Under the pieces are notes generated by a model. It was given only the letters and a program-made list of their open reading frames with translations. It did no database searches and was not told the DNA's origin. Below are positions 5,451 to 6,047 of a stretch of 6,047 nucleotides of DNA, piece after piece. Both the position numbers and the translations under genes were made by a program. Every line of letters starts with the position of its first letter. The stretch's first letter is position 1. The stretch comes from Acidobacteriaceae bacterium (GTDB taxonomy: Bacteria > Acidobacteriota > Terriglobia > Terriglobales > Acidobacteriaceae), in assembly GCA_030040175.1 (NCBI GenBank), contig JASHUF010000094.1, positions 1 to 6,047 of the forward strand, in the 5' to 3' direction.

Positions 5451-5921
5451 TTACTTTCTTGCTGCACGGTTCGCCTGCGCCTGCCGGAGCGAAAAGGCCT
5501 CGGTGACCAGAAAAAGATCGGTGAGCAGGGCGCGGAGGTGAATGGATGCGTTGAGGTTGTCGATCAATTGCGAGCTGATGACCGGCTGCGCGAGAACCAG
5601 CTCCAGCGCGGCGATGGAGGTCCCGGCGTCACGGGCGAGAACGGCGAAGAACCGCTCGCAGGTTGGCGCCGGCGCCAGTGCGAGCCCGCGGGCCGCAACG
5701 GCGCAGGCCTCCTCGAGTCCGTGCATGGCCTCGGCGGCGTTAGCCAGCTTTTCCCGCAACTGGCGGCCCAGGTCGCTGCCTCCATCGGTGGCCAGGCCTT
5801 TGGCGGCGTAGGAGAGCGTGAACTCGTAGCAATCTTCGATTGCGTCGCAAAGCCGGTCGATATCTGTTGGCATGGGATCGGTCGGCATAGCGTAGCGCGG
5901 CATTTCCGGCTCAGTCGGCAT
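5451..5921 (-). CDS. Hypothetical helical protein, family not recognised
   Basis: Up to 156 residues and no family that I recognise. After a Pro/Met-rich start, the region from about residue 17 is almost wholly helix-forming (DIDRLCDAIEDCYEF..., then LREKLANAAEAMHGLEEA, SIAALELVLAQ and LRALLTDLFLVTEAFSLRQA). This suggests a small helical bundle of about 140 residues. There is no signal peptide, membrane span or catalytic motif. Codons are rich in G/C at third positions in this frame, which supports it over antisense alternatives. The start is uncertain: in-frame ATGs stand at 5921, 5903, 5888 and 5873, none with a good ribosome site. The longest form overlaps the stop of the upstream partial gene (5913-5911) by 11 bases, so coupling is plausible. 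Three of the four ATGs lie in near copies of one 11-base unit. It could also be the C-terminal part of a fusion with the upstream gene if the A8 tract is misread or slips. Confidence 0.75.
   Translation of the reverse strand: MPTEPEMPRYAMPTDPMPTDIDRLCDAIEDCYEFTLSYAAKGLATDGGSDLGRQLREKLANAAEAMHGLEEACAVAARGLALAPAPTCERFFAVLARDAGTSIAALELVLAQPVISSQLIDNLNASIHLRALLTDLFLVTEAFSLRQAQANRAARK
5873..5921 (-). repeat. Short direct repeats covering alternative starts of the helical gene
   Basis: On the minus strand, near copies of ATGCCGACTGA begin at 5921, 5888 (ATGCCGACCGA) and 5873 (ATGCCAACAGA; it extends slightly below the range given). A partial ATGCCG lies at 5903. They encode repeated Met-Pro-Thr-(Glu/Asp). 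The repeats multiply potential start codons and probably arose by small local duplication. Confidence 0.5.
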
Positions 5922-6047
5922 CGCCGGCGTCGTAGCCCCGTTTTTTTTCGGAGCTCGCAGGCTTGTCGACGACCCAACGCTCGGGATCGTGCTCTTCGAG
6001 ATAGTAATCGCGGCTCATCCAGCCGAAGATCATCGACTTGGTAATGG
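5911..6047 (-). CDS. C-terminal fragment of an unrecognised protein (partial, N-terminus off the right edge)
   Basis: Translation of the minus strand from the right edge gives 44 residues followed by TGA at 5913-5911. It begins ITKSMIFGWMSRDYYLEEH and continues with DPERWVVDKP, then a charged tail with EKKR and an Asp-rich end. The composition, with aromatic and charged residues and no low-complexity shadow pattern, looks like a real protein end. I do not recognise the family. Eight consecutive A residues (minus strand 5948-5941) encode the Glu-Lys-Lys part. The gene overlaps the next gene by 11 bases and is likely cotranscribed with it. Confidence 0.6.
   Translation of the reverse strand, partial: ITKSMIFGWMSRDYYLEEHDPERWVVDKPASSEKKRGYDAGDAD

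Noticed and set aside
5409..6044. 211-residue plus-strand open frame opposite the two unrecognised minus-strand genes
   Set aside because: The minus frames show coherent helical and protein-like composition with G/C-rich third positions and genes overlapping in the same direction; the plus translation is low-complexity and Arg/Gly-rich.

Overview
The window is gene-dense, GC-rich bacterial DNA. It has eight coding regions, very short gaps, and mostly intact genes apart from those cut by the window edges. The gene content points to a soil-type heterotrophic bacterium that salvages nitrogen from nucleobases. A GC-rich palindrome inserted in-frame in one gene, together with the general style of the proteins, makes Acidobacteriota (Terriglobia) my best guess. 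That placement is an inference from memory and cannot be proven here.

Region 1 (1-3323, minus strand) is a tight operon, read from right to left. It runs from a nitrilase-family amidohydrolase of the beta-ureidopropionase / N-carbamoyl-amidase type to the PreT-like flavoprotein subunit, then the PreA-like FMN subunit of an NAD(P)-dependent dihydropyrimidine dehydrogenase. preA runs off the left edge inside its C-terminal ferredoxin domain. PreT and PreA would reduce uracil or thymine to the dihydropyrimidine, and the nitrilase-type enzyme would release beta-alanine (or beta-aminoisobutyrate), CO2 and NH3. The intermediate enzyme, dihydropyrimidinase, is not in the window and would be expected just beyond position 1.

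Region 2 (3324-3464) is a 141-bp divergent intergenic region. It holds a good sigma70-type promoter for the rightward genes, placed so close to the start codon that the transcript should be leaderless or nearly so. It also holds a small perfect hairpin and a much weaker leftward promoter candidate.

Region 3 (3465-4968, plus strand) is a two-gene unit, an XdhC/CoxI-family maturation factor followed by a MocA-like molybdenum-cofactor nucleotidyltransferase. Both serve molybdenum hydroxylases such as xanthine dehydrogenase, so the divergent pair of operons may join pyrimidine and purine catabolism.

Region 4 (4947-6047, minus strand) overlaps the end of the mocA-like gene tail to tail. It contains a small NifU/IscU-type Fe-S scaffold homologue that lacks the third canonical cysteine, an unrecognised helical protein, and the C-terminus of another unrecognised protein. 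The last two overlap next to an A8 tract where a one-base slip would fuse them. No RNA genes, CRISPR arrays, insertion sequences or origins were seen.
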